Below are positions 8,681-16,027 of a DNA stretch of 64,000 bases, one piece after another. How positions within the stretch are numbered: position 1 is the first letter of the stretch; each line of letters begins with the position of its first letter. Below the pieces are notes generated by a model. That model had not been told where the DNA came from. It searched no databases and was given only the letters and a program-made list of their open reading frames with translations. The translations under genes were made by a program, and so were the position numbers. Source of the stretch: Actinomycetota bacterium (GTDB lineage: Bacteria; Actinomycetota; CADDZG01; JAHWKV01); NCBI GenBank assembly GCA_030447305.1, contig JAUJPC010000003.1, positions 394,738 through 458,737 of the forward strand. Direction: 5' to 3'.

Positions 8681-8718
8681 AAAACAGCAACGTTACCTGA
8701 ATGCAACCGCGTGGATAC
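8681..8718. promoter_or_regulatory. Candidate GlnR-type operator between the DUF2231 gene and a small ORF
   Basis: Half-sites AAAAC (8681), GTTAC (8692), GCAAC (8703) and GATAC (8714) start every 11 bp. The core GTTAC-CTGAAT-GCAAC closely resembles 2514-2529 (TTTAC-CTGAAG-GGAAC). It could regulate the minus-strand DUF2231 pair, the plus-strand small gene, or both. Confidence 0.45.
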
Positions 8719-8751
8719 CCGGGCGCAATCTGTGGTGAGCATAGTTTGGAG

Positions 8752-9057
8752 ATGAACCCTCAATCACGATATCTGCCTTTGGAGCCCATCGGTGATGAGC
8801 CCGCCCATCGAGCGGAGGCCGCTTCACTGAATCGCCGGATAGCCCTTGTCGCAACAGTTGTAATGGCGGAGCTGGGGGCGTTGACCGCCGCACTGGATGC
8901 ATGGGCAGAGGGCCACATGTCGATGCTGGTCTGGATCCTGGGGTTCCAGCTTGTTTCGTTTCTGCTGGCCCTGAACATCTCGATGGCCACACCTGAAGCG
9001 TTGTGGCCCAATCCGGTCGTCGGCGTGGGTTCGGCAGAGCCGGCAGCGGCGGACTAG
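8752..9057 (+). CDS. Small two-helix membrane protein, unrecognised
   Basis: 101 residues from ATG 8752. An ATG at 8701 is in frame but would place the coding start inside the operator array. Two hydrophobic helices (about 32-54 and 58-80) are separated by a short loop, and the C-terminus is polar. No family is recognised. It diverges from the DUF2231 gene and converges on narK. GGAG lies directly against the ATG, so translation initiation is poorly defined. It may be real because it holds coherent membrane segments, but it is short. Confidence 0.4.
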   Translation: MNPQSRYLPLEPIGDEPAHRAEAASLNRRIALVATVVMAELGALTAALDAWAEGHMSMLVWILGFQLVSFLLALNISMATPEALWPNPVVGVGSAEPAAAD

Positions 9058-9105
9058 CAACCGGGACCCGCGTTCGGCGACCCCCTTACGAGACGTCTCT
9101 TTAGC

Positions 9106-9121
9106 TCCCTCGTTCGAGGGA
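9106..9121. terminator. Hairpin between convergent genes
   Basis: TCCCTCG-TT-CGAGGGA is a perfect 7-bp inverted repeat located between the small membrane protein stop (9057) and the narK stop (9132). No T-run follows on either side. A bidirectional GC-rich terminator is plausible. Confidence 0.4.
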
Positions 9122-9131
9122 TCTCCCGTTT

Positions 9132-10517
9132 CTAGGCCTCCGCTTCCGCCAGCCGCGGAGGAACGGGGACCTGGTCGGGTCGCAGAAACCCTCTCCACAG
9201 CACCATCAGACACAGGACATACAGAGCCATGATCAGCTCGAGTGCCCGAAATGGAGTGCCGGTGAGCGATATCGAGATCCCAAAGCTCTGAGGGATTATC
9301 CATCCACCGTAGGCACCGACCGCACCGATGAATCCCACCGCGGCCGAGGTCTCGGTCTTCGCCCGGACCAGTGCCACGTCCGTGGTATCCGGTCCTTCGG
9401 CACGGGCTCTTTGAAGGTGAAAGGTTCGGAGCGTGCTCGGAATCATCTGATAGGTGGCGCCGTTTCCCAAGCCGGAGAAGGCGAACAGAACAACGCTGAG
9501 CGTAAGAAAGATGGGGAAGGCGTTTGGATTCTGCTTGTTGGTCAGGCAAACCATCAGTCCGGCAGTTGCCAGGAGCATCCCGATAATTGTTCGAAAAGTA
9601 AGGCGGCCGCCTCCGATCCGGTCCGCAATCCATCCGCCCAGAGGCCGGGCGAGCGAGCCCACCAACGGTCCCAAAAAGGCCAGGGAAAGGCCGACGTGGG
9701 GGAATTCCGACCTCATCATCATGGGAAGGCCTGCAGAAAATCCAACGAATGTCCCGAAGGTTGCGACGTAGATCAGCGTGATAGACCAGGTCTGCCTGCG
9801 CTTCATAACGCCGATCTGCTGCCGGAAAGGGGCCCGTGCCACGCGGAGGTTGTCCATGAAAAGCCATGCTCCAACGGCCGAGGCGAGGATGAAGGGTACC
9901 CAGAGCAGGCCCGCGTTTTGAAGAAACAGCGTGCCGTCCGCCTGCGGACCCCCAACTACCGCCAGCCATCCCCACCCGACGACCAGCGGGGTCAGGCCTT
10001 GCGACACCGCAACGCCAAGGTTGCCGCCGGCGGCATTGACTCCAAGAGCCAGTCCCTTCTTTCGGTCCGGGTAGAAGTGGGAGATGTTGGCCATGCTCGA
10101 GGCAAAGTTTCCTCCACCCAGACCCGCCAGGGCGCCGCCGGCCAGAAGCATCCAAAAGGGAGTGGACGGGTTGCTCACCATCAGCACATGCAGGCTCACC
10201 GGCACCAGGAGAAGCAGGGCGCTGACCACGGTCCAGTTCCTGCCTCCGAACCGGGCGACGGCCAGGGTGTACGGGATCCTGACGGTTGCGCCGACAAGCG
10301 CCGGTACGGCAACCAGCGTGTAGAGCTGGCTGGTGTTGAAGTCGAAGCCCGCTCGGTTCAACTGGGCGGCGGTGATGCTCCACAAAACCCAGACTGAGAA
10401 GCCGAGGAACTCGGCGAATATCGAGAAGACCAGGTTCCGTCGTGCCACGAAGCGGCCTTTTTGGTCCCAGAAGTGGTCATCCTCCGGGTTCCAGTCCTCT
10501 ATCCATGCCTTGGCCAA
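9132..10517 (-). CDS. narK: Nitrate/nitrite MFS transporter NarK
   Basis: A 461-residue 12-helix major facilitator protein that imports nitrate and/or exports nitrite. Family marks are WNPEDDHFW at the N-terminus, SMANISHFYPDRKKG with the Gly-rich nitrate signature GVNAAGGNLG, and the second signature FIGAVGAYGGW. The start is set at TTG 10517 because GGAGGT lies 5 nt upstream and the protein then begins as other NarK proteins do. Longer readings would run into the preceding Rieske gene. Third gene of nirA-Rieske-narK, 64 nt after the Rieske stop. Confidence 0.92.
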   Translation of the reverse strand: MAKAWIEDWNPEDDHFWDQKGRFVARRNLVFSIFAEFLGFSVWVLWSITAAQLNRAGFDFNTSQLYTLVAVPALVGATVRIPYTLAVARFGGRNWTVVSALLLLVPVSLHVLMVSNPSTPFWMLLAGGALAGLGGGNFASSMANISHFYPDRKKGLALGVNAAGGNLGVAVSQGLTPLVVGWGWLAVVGGPQADGTLFLQNAGLLWVPFILASAVGAWLFMDNLRVARAPFRQQIGVMKRRQTWSITLIYVATFGTFVGFSAGLPMMMRSEFPHVGLSLAFLGPLVGSLARPLGGWIADRIGGGRLTFRTIIGMLLATAGLMVCLTNKQNPNAFPIFLTLSVVLFAFSGLGNGATYQMIPSTLRTFHLQRARAEGPDTTDVALVRAKTETSAAVGFIGAVGAYGGWIIPQSFGISISLTGTPFRALELIMALYVLCLMVLWRGFLRPDQVPVPPRLAEAEA

Positions 10518-10581
10518 GTCGTACCTCCGGGATGTGGATTTGATGGGGCCGGTGCTGGCCGATCTGCGGAAAGCCGAGCTG

Positions 10582-10980
10582 TCAGCCGTCCGACGAAGCC
10601 CCGGGTGGACCCCCTGGATCCGGAGTGGGAGGAAGACTTGTGACGGATACGTACACCGTCCCGCCCTGGACTTGGACCGGGTAGGTCTTGACTGGTTTGC
10701 GGGCCGGCCCGGAGATCGCCTCGCCGGTCCGTACATCGAAGACGGAGTTGTGCCAGGGGCACTCGAGCGTGCAGTCGGGACTCAGATGATTGTGCGCGAG
10801 CGGTCCGCCGGCGTGAGTGCAGAAGTTGTCGATCGCGTAGAACTCACCGTCCCGGTTGGCCAGGGCGATCTCTCTTCCGGCGGCAACTGTCCGAAGCACC
10901 CAGCCGGAGGGCACATCGCCGGAGGTCGCGACAGCTACAAAGCCCGCCGGCGCCTTGGTCAAACTCCCGAGCTCGGTCAT
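10582..10980 (-). CDS. Rieske [2Fe-2S] protein, NirD-like small subunit
   Basis: 132 residues with a complete Rieske site: FCTHAGGPL then CPWHNSVFDVRTG (C-x-H...C-x2-H). There is no signal peptide or membrane anchor. Overall it resembles NirD, the small subunit of NADH nitrite reductase, and soluble Rieske ferredoxins. The start at 10980 makes an ATGA overlap with nirA, so it is almost certainly made with that enzyme, perhaps as its electron donor. Pairing with a ferredoxin-type NirA instead of NirB is unusual. Confidence 0.85.
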   Translation of the reverse strand: MTELGSLTKAPAGFVAVATSGDVPSGWVLRTVAAGREIALANRDGEFYAIDNFCTHAGGPLAHNHLSPDCTLECPWHNSVFDVRTGEAISGPARKPVKTYPVQVQGGTVYVSVTSLPPTPDPGGPPGASSDG

Positions 10981-12650
10981 GTCCCCACCGCCAGAGGCAG
11001 GTAGCTGCGATGATGGCGCGGCCCTGTGATGTTTTCCGGCGGTTCGGGTCCGGACTCCCACCTGCCTTTGAATATCGCCGAGATCTGCGCCTGAAAGGCG
11101 TCCAATCCGTACCGCATCACGGTGTCGGTCAGGGTCTCGCCCCGCTCCCGAAGAGCTTCCCACACGCCGACGATCGAACTGGTGATCGCGTAAACGTCGG
11201 CTTGGGCCACCCGGCCCACCACCTGCGCAATGGCTCCCAGCCGCAGGTCACCGCCCAGCCACACCTGGTATCCGAGCAGCGATACCCCTCCGATGGTGAC
11301 CTTGCCGCCCGAGAAGCCGATATCGGCAATCTGGTGCTGGGCGCAGGCGTTGGGGCAGCCCGAGATGTGGACCCGAAGATCGGAGTTCCGAAGGAGCGCC
11401 GGATGCTGGAGCAGTTCCGCACCCACTCGCTGGGATGGCGTGATTGCGAGCAGGCATACCGGGCCGCCGGTGCAGACACGCACGTCTTGAGATTGGTCGG
11501 CTCCCTCCAGACCCAGGCCCACGGAAGCCAGGACGTCCCGGATCAGCGGCACCGCGTCCAGCGGAACATGCCGGAGCATGACGTTTTGGTTGGGCGTCAG
11601 ATACAGATTCTCATCGGCCAGGTCGGACGCCAGGGTGGTCATGATCCGCCAGTCCTCCGTGTCGACGTCGCCCAGCGGAGCGTTCACAGTCACCATGGCC
11701 CAGCCGGGAACCCGCTGAGGCCTGACCCCGCTTCCCCAGCCACCCTCGGGCGCTTGGGCCAGGATCGATGCGATGGAGGATGACAGCGGGAGGGAGAGCC
11801 TGCGGGGCTCCGGCCATTCCTGCGCGCGCGCGCGGGCGAACTGCTCCTGGAACAAGCTGAGGAACTGCTCCTGCCCCAGCCGGCGGATGAGGAACTTCAG
11901 GCGTGCCTTGGCCGGCTGGTCGAAGTCGCCGTGGGTTATGAACACGTCGAACACGGCATTGACCGCCGCCTGAACGTCTTTGCGAGGAAGAAAGTCAACC
12001 GCCTTGAAGGCCAGCGTTGGGCTGGACTTGCCGAGGCTGCCGCCCAGCCAGAGTTCGTATCCCAGGTCCCCATCCGGGTTCACCTTGGAAACGAAGCCCA
12101 TGTCGTTGACCCGGGCGTTCTCCCGGCAGGCGGTGCAGCCGCCAAAGGCAATGTTGATGCGTTGGGGCATTTGGGTGTCGAGCTGGGGAGTGCGCCTAAG
12201 GATGGAGTCCTGAGCAGCCTTGGCGTCGTAGCTGCAGTCGAACGGTTCCTCGAGCCCCACTCCGGCTTCCGGGCACCACATGACCCCGCGCATGGTGTGG
12301 CCGCAAGCAGAGCGGGTGACCAGACCCAAAGAGGCCAACCGGGACAGTACCGTGGTCACATTCCTCGCTTCCACGTGGTGAAGCTGGGCCTGCTGGCGGG
12401 TGGTGAGATGAATCCATCCCCTGGCAAACTCGTCGGCGATGTCCGCCAGTCCCAACGCCGCATCGGTATCGATGACTCCGCCGGTCCGGATGCGGATCAT
12501 GAACACTCCGGGCTGGGCCTGCGCGCATACTCCGTGCATCTTGAGGGCGTAGCGCTCCTCGGGGCTGAGCCAGTCCCCCCCTTCTGCGGTCAGGCGGTCG
12601 AGGTCCACGGGTAGACCGGCGCGTTTGGCGGCTGGAATGTTGGGAGTCAT
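10977..12650 (-). CDS. nirA: Ferredoxin-type nitrite/sulfite reductase, probably nitrite reductase NirA
   Basis: A 557-residue siroheme [4Fe-4S] reductase with two ferrodoxin-like half repeats. Siroheme/Fe-S ligands are CTGGPVC (C-x5-C) and SGCPNAC (C-x3-C). The half-domain motif LTTRQQAQLHH and the HTMRGVMWCP region are also present. Nitrite rather than sulfite is favoured because the gene leads an operon with narK, and a separate sulfite reductase sits at 38861-40504 with cysH. No ribosome site precedes the ATG. A possible -10 (CATAGG, near 12660) would give an almost leaderless transcript. GlnR-like half-sites lie at 12673-12721. Confidence 0.88.
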   Translation of the reverse strand: MTPNIPAAKRAGLPVDLDRLTAEGGDWLSPEERYALKMHGVCAQAQPGVFMIRIRTGGVIDTDAALGLADIADEFARGWIHLTTRQQAQLHHVEARNVTTVLSRLASLGLVTRSACGHTMRGVMWCPEAGVGLEEPFDCSYDAKAAQDSILRRTPQLDTQMPQRINIAFGGCTACRENARVNDMGFVSKVNPDGDLGYELWLGGSLGKSSPTLAFKAVDFLPRKDVQAAVNAVFDVFITHGDFDQPAKARLKFLIRRLGQEQFLSLFQEQFARARAQEWPEPRRLSLPLSSSIASILAQAPEGGWGSGVRPQRVPGWAMVTVNAPLGDVDTEDWRIMTTLASDLADENLYLTPNQNVMLRHVPLDAVPLIRDVLASVGLGLEGADQSQDVRVCTGGPVCLLAITPSQRVGAELLQHPALLRNSDLRVHISGCPNACAQHQIADIGFSGGKVTIGGVSLLGYQVWLGGDLRLGAIAQVVGRVAQADVYAITSSIVGVWEALRERGETLTDTVMRYGLDAFQAQISAIFKGRWESGPEPPENITGPRHHRSYLPLAVGT

Positions 12651-12672
12651 GGACCCAACCTATGTCCCGGTT

Positions 12673-12721
12673 GTTACGGGGCGATGAGGAAGCCGTTACA
12701 TGAGGGTAACGGTCGTGTTGC
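12673..12721. promoter_or_regulatory. Candidate GlnR-type operator upstream of nirA
   Basis: Half-sites start on an 11-bp grid: GTTAC (12673), a degenerate ATGAG (12684), GTTAC (12695), GTAAC (12706), GTTGC (12717). They occupy the 80-bp gap between nirA and the ferredoxin gene, directly upstream of nirA. This is the best of the three arrays. Confidence 0.6.
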
Positions 12722-12730
12722 GGAGGGCCG

Positions 12731-13039
12731 TCAGACCTCTACCAGCACTTGGTGCGAGCTGTCGTCATCAATGGCTTTTTGGCATGCACCGACCGCGCAA
12801 GGCAGCACCCATCCGGGATCCACCTGAACCGTGGCGCCTATACCGAAGGCGTCCATCTCCAGATGCTCGATGCCCTTGGTGACCCTGAGGGCACAGGTTC
12901 CACAGGCTCCCATCCAGCACAGGTTAGGAATCTCGAAGGGACACTCACGCTCGAGCTGGTCAAGTAGCGGTTCGTCACCACAGGCCTCGAATTGAACCTC
13001 AGCACCGGTTTGGGTTTTTACCACCGTGACCTTGAGCAT
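12731..13039 (-). CDS. [2Fe-2S] plant-type ferredoxin, possibly YfaE-like RNR helper
   Basis: 102 residues starting at ATG 13039, with GAGGAAG 7 nt upstream. Cluster ligands are NLCWMGACGTCALRV (C-x4-C-x2-C) and a later VLPC. A soluble electron carrier. It lies between nrdA and nirA on the same strand, so it could serve either. A pair of NrdR-like boxes at 13071-13116, matching those upstream of nrdA and nrdB, argues that it belongs with ribonucleotide reductase, as E. coli YfaE does for cofactor maintenance of NrdB. Supplying NirA remains possible. Confidence 0.85.
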   Translation of the reverse strand: MLKVTVVKTQTGAEVQFEACGDEPLLDQLERECPFEIPNLCWMGACGTCALRVTKGIEHLEMDAFGIGATVQVDPGWVLPCAVGACQKAIDDDSSHQVLVEV

Positions 13040-13070
13040 GCGCAATCTTCCTCAAGCACATCAGTTGTGT

Positions 13071-13116
13071 CCCCAAGATGTGGATGAGCGACGATGCGTC
13101 AAACCACATCTTGGGG
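13071..13116. promoter_or_regulatory. Pair of NrdR-like boxes upstream of the ferredoxin gene
   Basis: Two boxes of pattern CnAnATnTnG have centres at 13078.5 and 13108.5, 30 bp apart. The arms CCCCAAGATGTGG and CCACATCTTGGGG are also inverted copies of each other around a 20-nt centre. The right box and the nearby TAATTACACAC recur upstream of nrdB. Confidence 0.5.
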
Positions 13117-13169
13117 AAGGACCTTAATTACACACTTGTAGTTCGACGCTGTCAAGGTGCGCGGAATGA

Positions 13170-15692
13170 TTACTGACAGCTCTCGCAGTCCGGGTTGTCG
13201 ATGGAGCACGTCTGCGCTTCCAGCGTGATCGCCGGCGCCGTCAGGACCGTACCGGCGGTCCCAGCCCCGGCGCGTGCCGTGGCTCCCCCGATTGCCGCCG
13301 GCGCGGGGACCGCTCCATTGCCCGGATTGACTCCGCTGCCAGCCCCTCCCCCTCGCTCCAGGTGGGCCTTGGGCCGGCTCTCGTCGTAGGCGAAGGTGGC
13401 CTCCGACCGAGAACCGGGCTGGCTGAAGGCGTAGTAGGTGGACTTGAGTCCCGTCTTCCACGCCTCGAGGTAAACCCTCGATAGTGCCTCTGGGTTCTTG
13501 GTCGTCAGGTAGATGTTGCGGCTGGCACCCTGGTCAACCCACTTCTGAACCACCGCCCCCTGGTGCACCAGTGTGAGCGGTGAGATCTCGTAGGCCGTCT
13601 TGAACACCTCCTTTACGGTGGCCGGGATCTCGTCGATGGCGCTCAGCTCGCCCTGGCGCAGCAGGATCTCCTCGCAGACGTCATCCCACAGGTCGAGGTC
13701 CTTCAGCTTCGCGACCAGGTTCTCGTTCACTTCCAGGAACTTGCCTGCGATGTTGTTCCGGGAGTACACCGTTGAGAACGGCGGCTCGATCGACTGGCTC
13801 GTGCCGGCGATCAGCGAGATGGTGGCTGTGGGGGCCACCGCCATCACCGTGCCGTTGCGCATACCGCCGGTAACCTTGTTCCGCAGTGACTCCCAGTCCA
13901 GGCGGGTCTCACGGTTGACGTCCACCGGCTCCGGACGTTCTTTGTCCAGCAGCGCCAGAGTGTCGACGGGCACCATGCCCCGCGACCAGTCCGAGCCCTC
14001 AAAGGCGGGGAAGCTGCCCCGCTCGGCGGCGAGATCGGCTGAGGCGCTGATGGCGTGAAAGGAGATGAACTCCACGATGCGGTCCAGCAGCTCGAGTGCC
14101 TGCGGGCTGTCGAACGGCAGGTCCATGCGCTCCAGCAGGTCGCTCCAGCCCATGAATCCCAGGCCGACCGGCCGGCTGTTGCGGTTGGCCCTCTCGGCCT
14201 CCGGGATAGCGTAGAAGTTGGCGTCGATCACGTCGTCCAGGTGCCGGATCGCCAGCCGTGATGCGGCCGCCAGGCTGTCCCAGTCAATCTGGTTGTTCTC
14301 GTTGAGGTGTCGGGGCAGCACCACGGATGCCAGGTTGCAGACCGCCACGTTGCGTTCGTCGGTAGGCAGGAAGATCTCGGTGCAAAGGTTTGACGAGTGC
14401 ACCATGCCGACATTGCGGATGGGGCACCGGACGTTGCCCGAATCCTTGAACGTCAGCCAGGGGTGTGAGGTCTCGACCAGGCTCTTTAGCATCTTGTGGA
14501 ACAGCACCCGGGCCTTCACCGTTCGGTAGGTGCGAATGCGTCCGGCGCGCGCCTCCTCCACGTAGAACCTGTAGCGGTCGCTGAACTCGGAGCCGTAGAG
14601 CTCGGGGAGATCCTGTACCTCGTTGGGGTCGAACAGCGTCCACGGCTCGTCGTTCTCCACCCGGCTCATGAACTCGTCGTTCAAGAACAGCACCGTATTC
14701 AGGGTGTGCACCCGCTGCGACTCGTCTCCCGCCCGCTGCTTGAGGTCGAGGAAACGCTCGATGTCGTAGTGCCACGGCTCGCAGTAGACGGCGAGAGTGC
14801 CGCGTCGCCGGCCTCCCTGGTCGATGCCGGAGATCACTGCGTCCATCATCTTGATGAACGGGATGGGGCCGGACGACCGCCCGTTGATCGACCTGATGAC
14901 CGAGCCGGTGGCCCGGAGCTTGGTGATGGATGCCCCGATTCCGCCGGCGTACTTCGCCAGCTGCATGATATCGGTCAGGCTCTTGCCGATGGCCTCCATC
15001 GAATCCTGTGCTTCCATGAGGAAACAGGACGACAGCTGGCTGGACGGGGTGCCCGAGTTGAACAGAGTCGGGGTGGAGGGAATGTACTGCATCCGGCTCA
15101 TGGCGTGGTAGAAGTCGATGGCCCGGGCGGTGGGGTCATCCTCGTTGATCGAGACCCCCATGGCCACCCGCATCCAGAAGAACTGCGGCGTGTCGAAAAG
15201 CTCACCGGTCTCCAGGTCCTGCACCAGATAGCGCTCCTTCAGAGCGAACAGGCCGTTGAAGCGAAACTCCAGGTCCCGGCTTGGATCGAGCGCTTCCGCC
15301 AGGCGCTGGTAGTCAAATGCTTCAGTCAGGCGCTGGGAGATCAGGCCCCGGGCGGCACCCTCCCGGATGTAGCCGGCGAACCGGTCGACGTGGGCGGCTT
15401 TGATGTCATCGAACGAGTGCTTGCCCAGGGCGCGCTTGTAGAGGTCGAACAGCAGCACCCGAGCGGCCAGGAGGCTGTAACCGGGATCGTCCTGGACATG
15501 CTGAAGGCAGGAGCTGAGCACCAGCTCGCCGAGCTCCTTGGAGGTCACGCCGTCGTAGATGCCGACCTCAACGTCCACGAGTACGGAGTAGGTGTCGACA
15601 TCCTCCAGCCCGGTTGCGGCAGCATCCAGAATCTTCTGGAGCTTGGACACCTGGAACGGCTCGGTAACGCCGTTGCCCTTGCGGATCAGCAT
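13170..15692 (-). CDS. nrdA: Ribonucleoside-diphosphate reductase, alpha subunit (class I)
   Basis: An 840-residue large subunit that makes deoxynucleotides from NDPs. An ATP-cone occupies residues about 1-90, allowing dATP inhibition. Active-site Cys are in LSSCFLM, NLCTEIF and NVAVCNLAS. Radical-path tyrosines are in STYYAFSQPGS. After the barrel comes a Gly/Ala/Pro-rich linker of about 60 residues, then the thioredoxin-reducible tail CSIDNPDCESCQ. The linker is unusually long. GAGG lies 5 nt before the ATG. The partner nrdB is not adjacent but at 31780-32832. The tail and the presence of nrdB argue against a B12-dependent class II enzyme. Confidence 0.95.
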   Translation of the reverse strand: MLIRKGNGVTEPFQVSKLQKILDAAATGLEDVDTYSVLVDVEVGIYDGVTSKELGELVLSSCLQHVQDDPGYSLLAARVLLFDLYKRALGKHSFDDIKAAHVDRFAGYIREGAARGLISQRLTEAFDYQRLAEALDPSRDLEFRFNGLFALKERYLVQDLETGELFDTPQFFWMRVAMGVSINEDDPTARAIDFYHAMSRMQYIPSTPTLFNSGTPSSQLSSCFLMEAQDSMEAIGKSLTDIMQLAKYAGGIGASITKLRATGSVIRSINGRSSGPIPFIKMMDAVISGIDQGGRRRGTLAVYCEPWHYDIERFLDLKQRAGDESQRVHTLNTVLFLNDEFMSRVENDEPWTLFDPNEVQDLPELYGSEFSDRYRFYVEEARAGRIRTYRTVKARVLFHKMLKSLVETSHPWLTFKDSGNVRCPIRNVGMVHSSNLCTEIFLPTDERNVAVCNLASVVLPRHLNENNQIDWDSLAAASRLAIRHLDDVIDANFYAIPEAERANRNSRPVGLGFMGWSDLLERMDLPFDSPQALELLDRIVEFISFHAISASADLAAERGSFPAFEGSDWSRGMVPVDTLALLDKERPEPVDVNRETRLDWESLRNKVTGGMRNGTVMAVAPTATISLIAGTSQSIEPPFSTVYSRNNIAGKFLEVNENLVAKLKDLDLWDDVCEEILLRQGELSAIDEIPATVKEVFKTAYEISPLTLVHQGAVVQKWVDQGASRNIYLTTKNPEALSRVYLEAWKTGLKSTYYAFSQPGSRSEATFAYDESRPKAHLERGGGAGSGVNPGNGAVPAPAAIGGATARAGAGTAGTVLTAPAITLEAQTCSIDNPDCESCQ

Positions 15693-15806
15693 TCAGGCCT
15701 CATTTCTGGGGAAGGTGCTCAGGGGACGTACCGGGCCGGTGGCTTCCCAATACCTCAATCAACGTTTCGGCCGGCCCTTTCGAGGCCGACACATCATCTG
15801 AAGGTC

Positions 15807-15852
15807 CTACTACATGTAGTAAGCGCTTGATTAACAGTGCCATATGTTGCGA
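15807..15852. promoter_or_regulatory. Pair of NrdR-like boxes upstream of nrdA
   Basis: TACTACATGTAGTA (15808-15821) is a perfect 14-bp palindrome. A second box around CCATATGTTG is centred at 15844.5. Both fit CnAnATnTnG and their centres are 30 bp apart. They lie 115-160 bp upstream of nrdA in the 335-bp nrdA/nfeD divergent spacer. Nothing else is recognised in that spacer. Confidence 0.55.
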
Positions 15853-16027
15853 TGTGCTCACTGATACTACACGGCTGTTATTTAACGATGCAAGGCATAA
15901 AAGCAATATTTTCGATACGTGTGACAGCGGTGAAACCGAGGGTTCGCCCCTAGCACCGGTGCAGTCCCGGAAAGGCTTAAGCTTCAAGCATGGCCGGTTG
16001 CATGCGACCTCAGGCGATGTTGGAGCG

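Noticed and set aside
8681-8718. Short 11-bp periodic repeats as a CRISPR or iteron array
   Set aside because: Units are only 5 bp conserved, few in number and placed in promoters, which suits tandem regulator half-sites.
13070-13117. 14-bp inverted repeat as an nrdA transcription terminator
   Set aside because: No T-run follows, and the same boxes with the same spacing occur upstream of nrdB where termination makes no sense. An operator explains both, although some terminator activity cannot be excluded.
13170-15692. B12-dependent class II ribonucleotide reductase
   Set aside because: The protein has the class I Tyr pair and a dedicated beta subunit is encoded at 31780-32832.
14496-15830. 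Long plus-strand reading frame (444 codons)
   Set aside because: Antisense of nrdA, low-complexity Val/Gly/Asp-rich translation without any domain.
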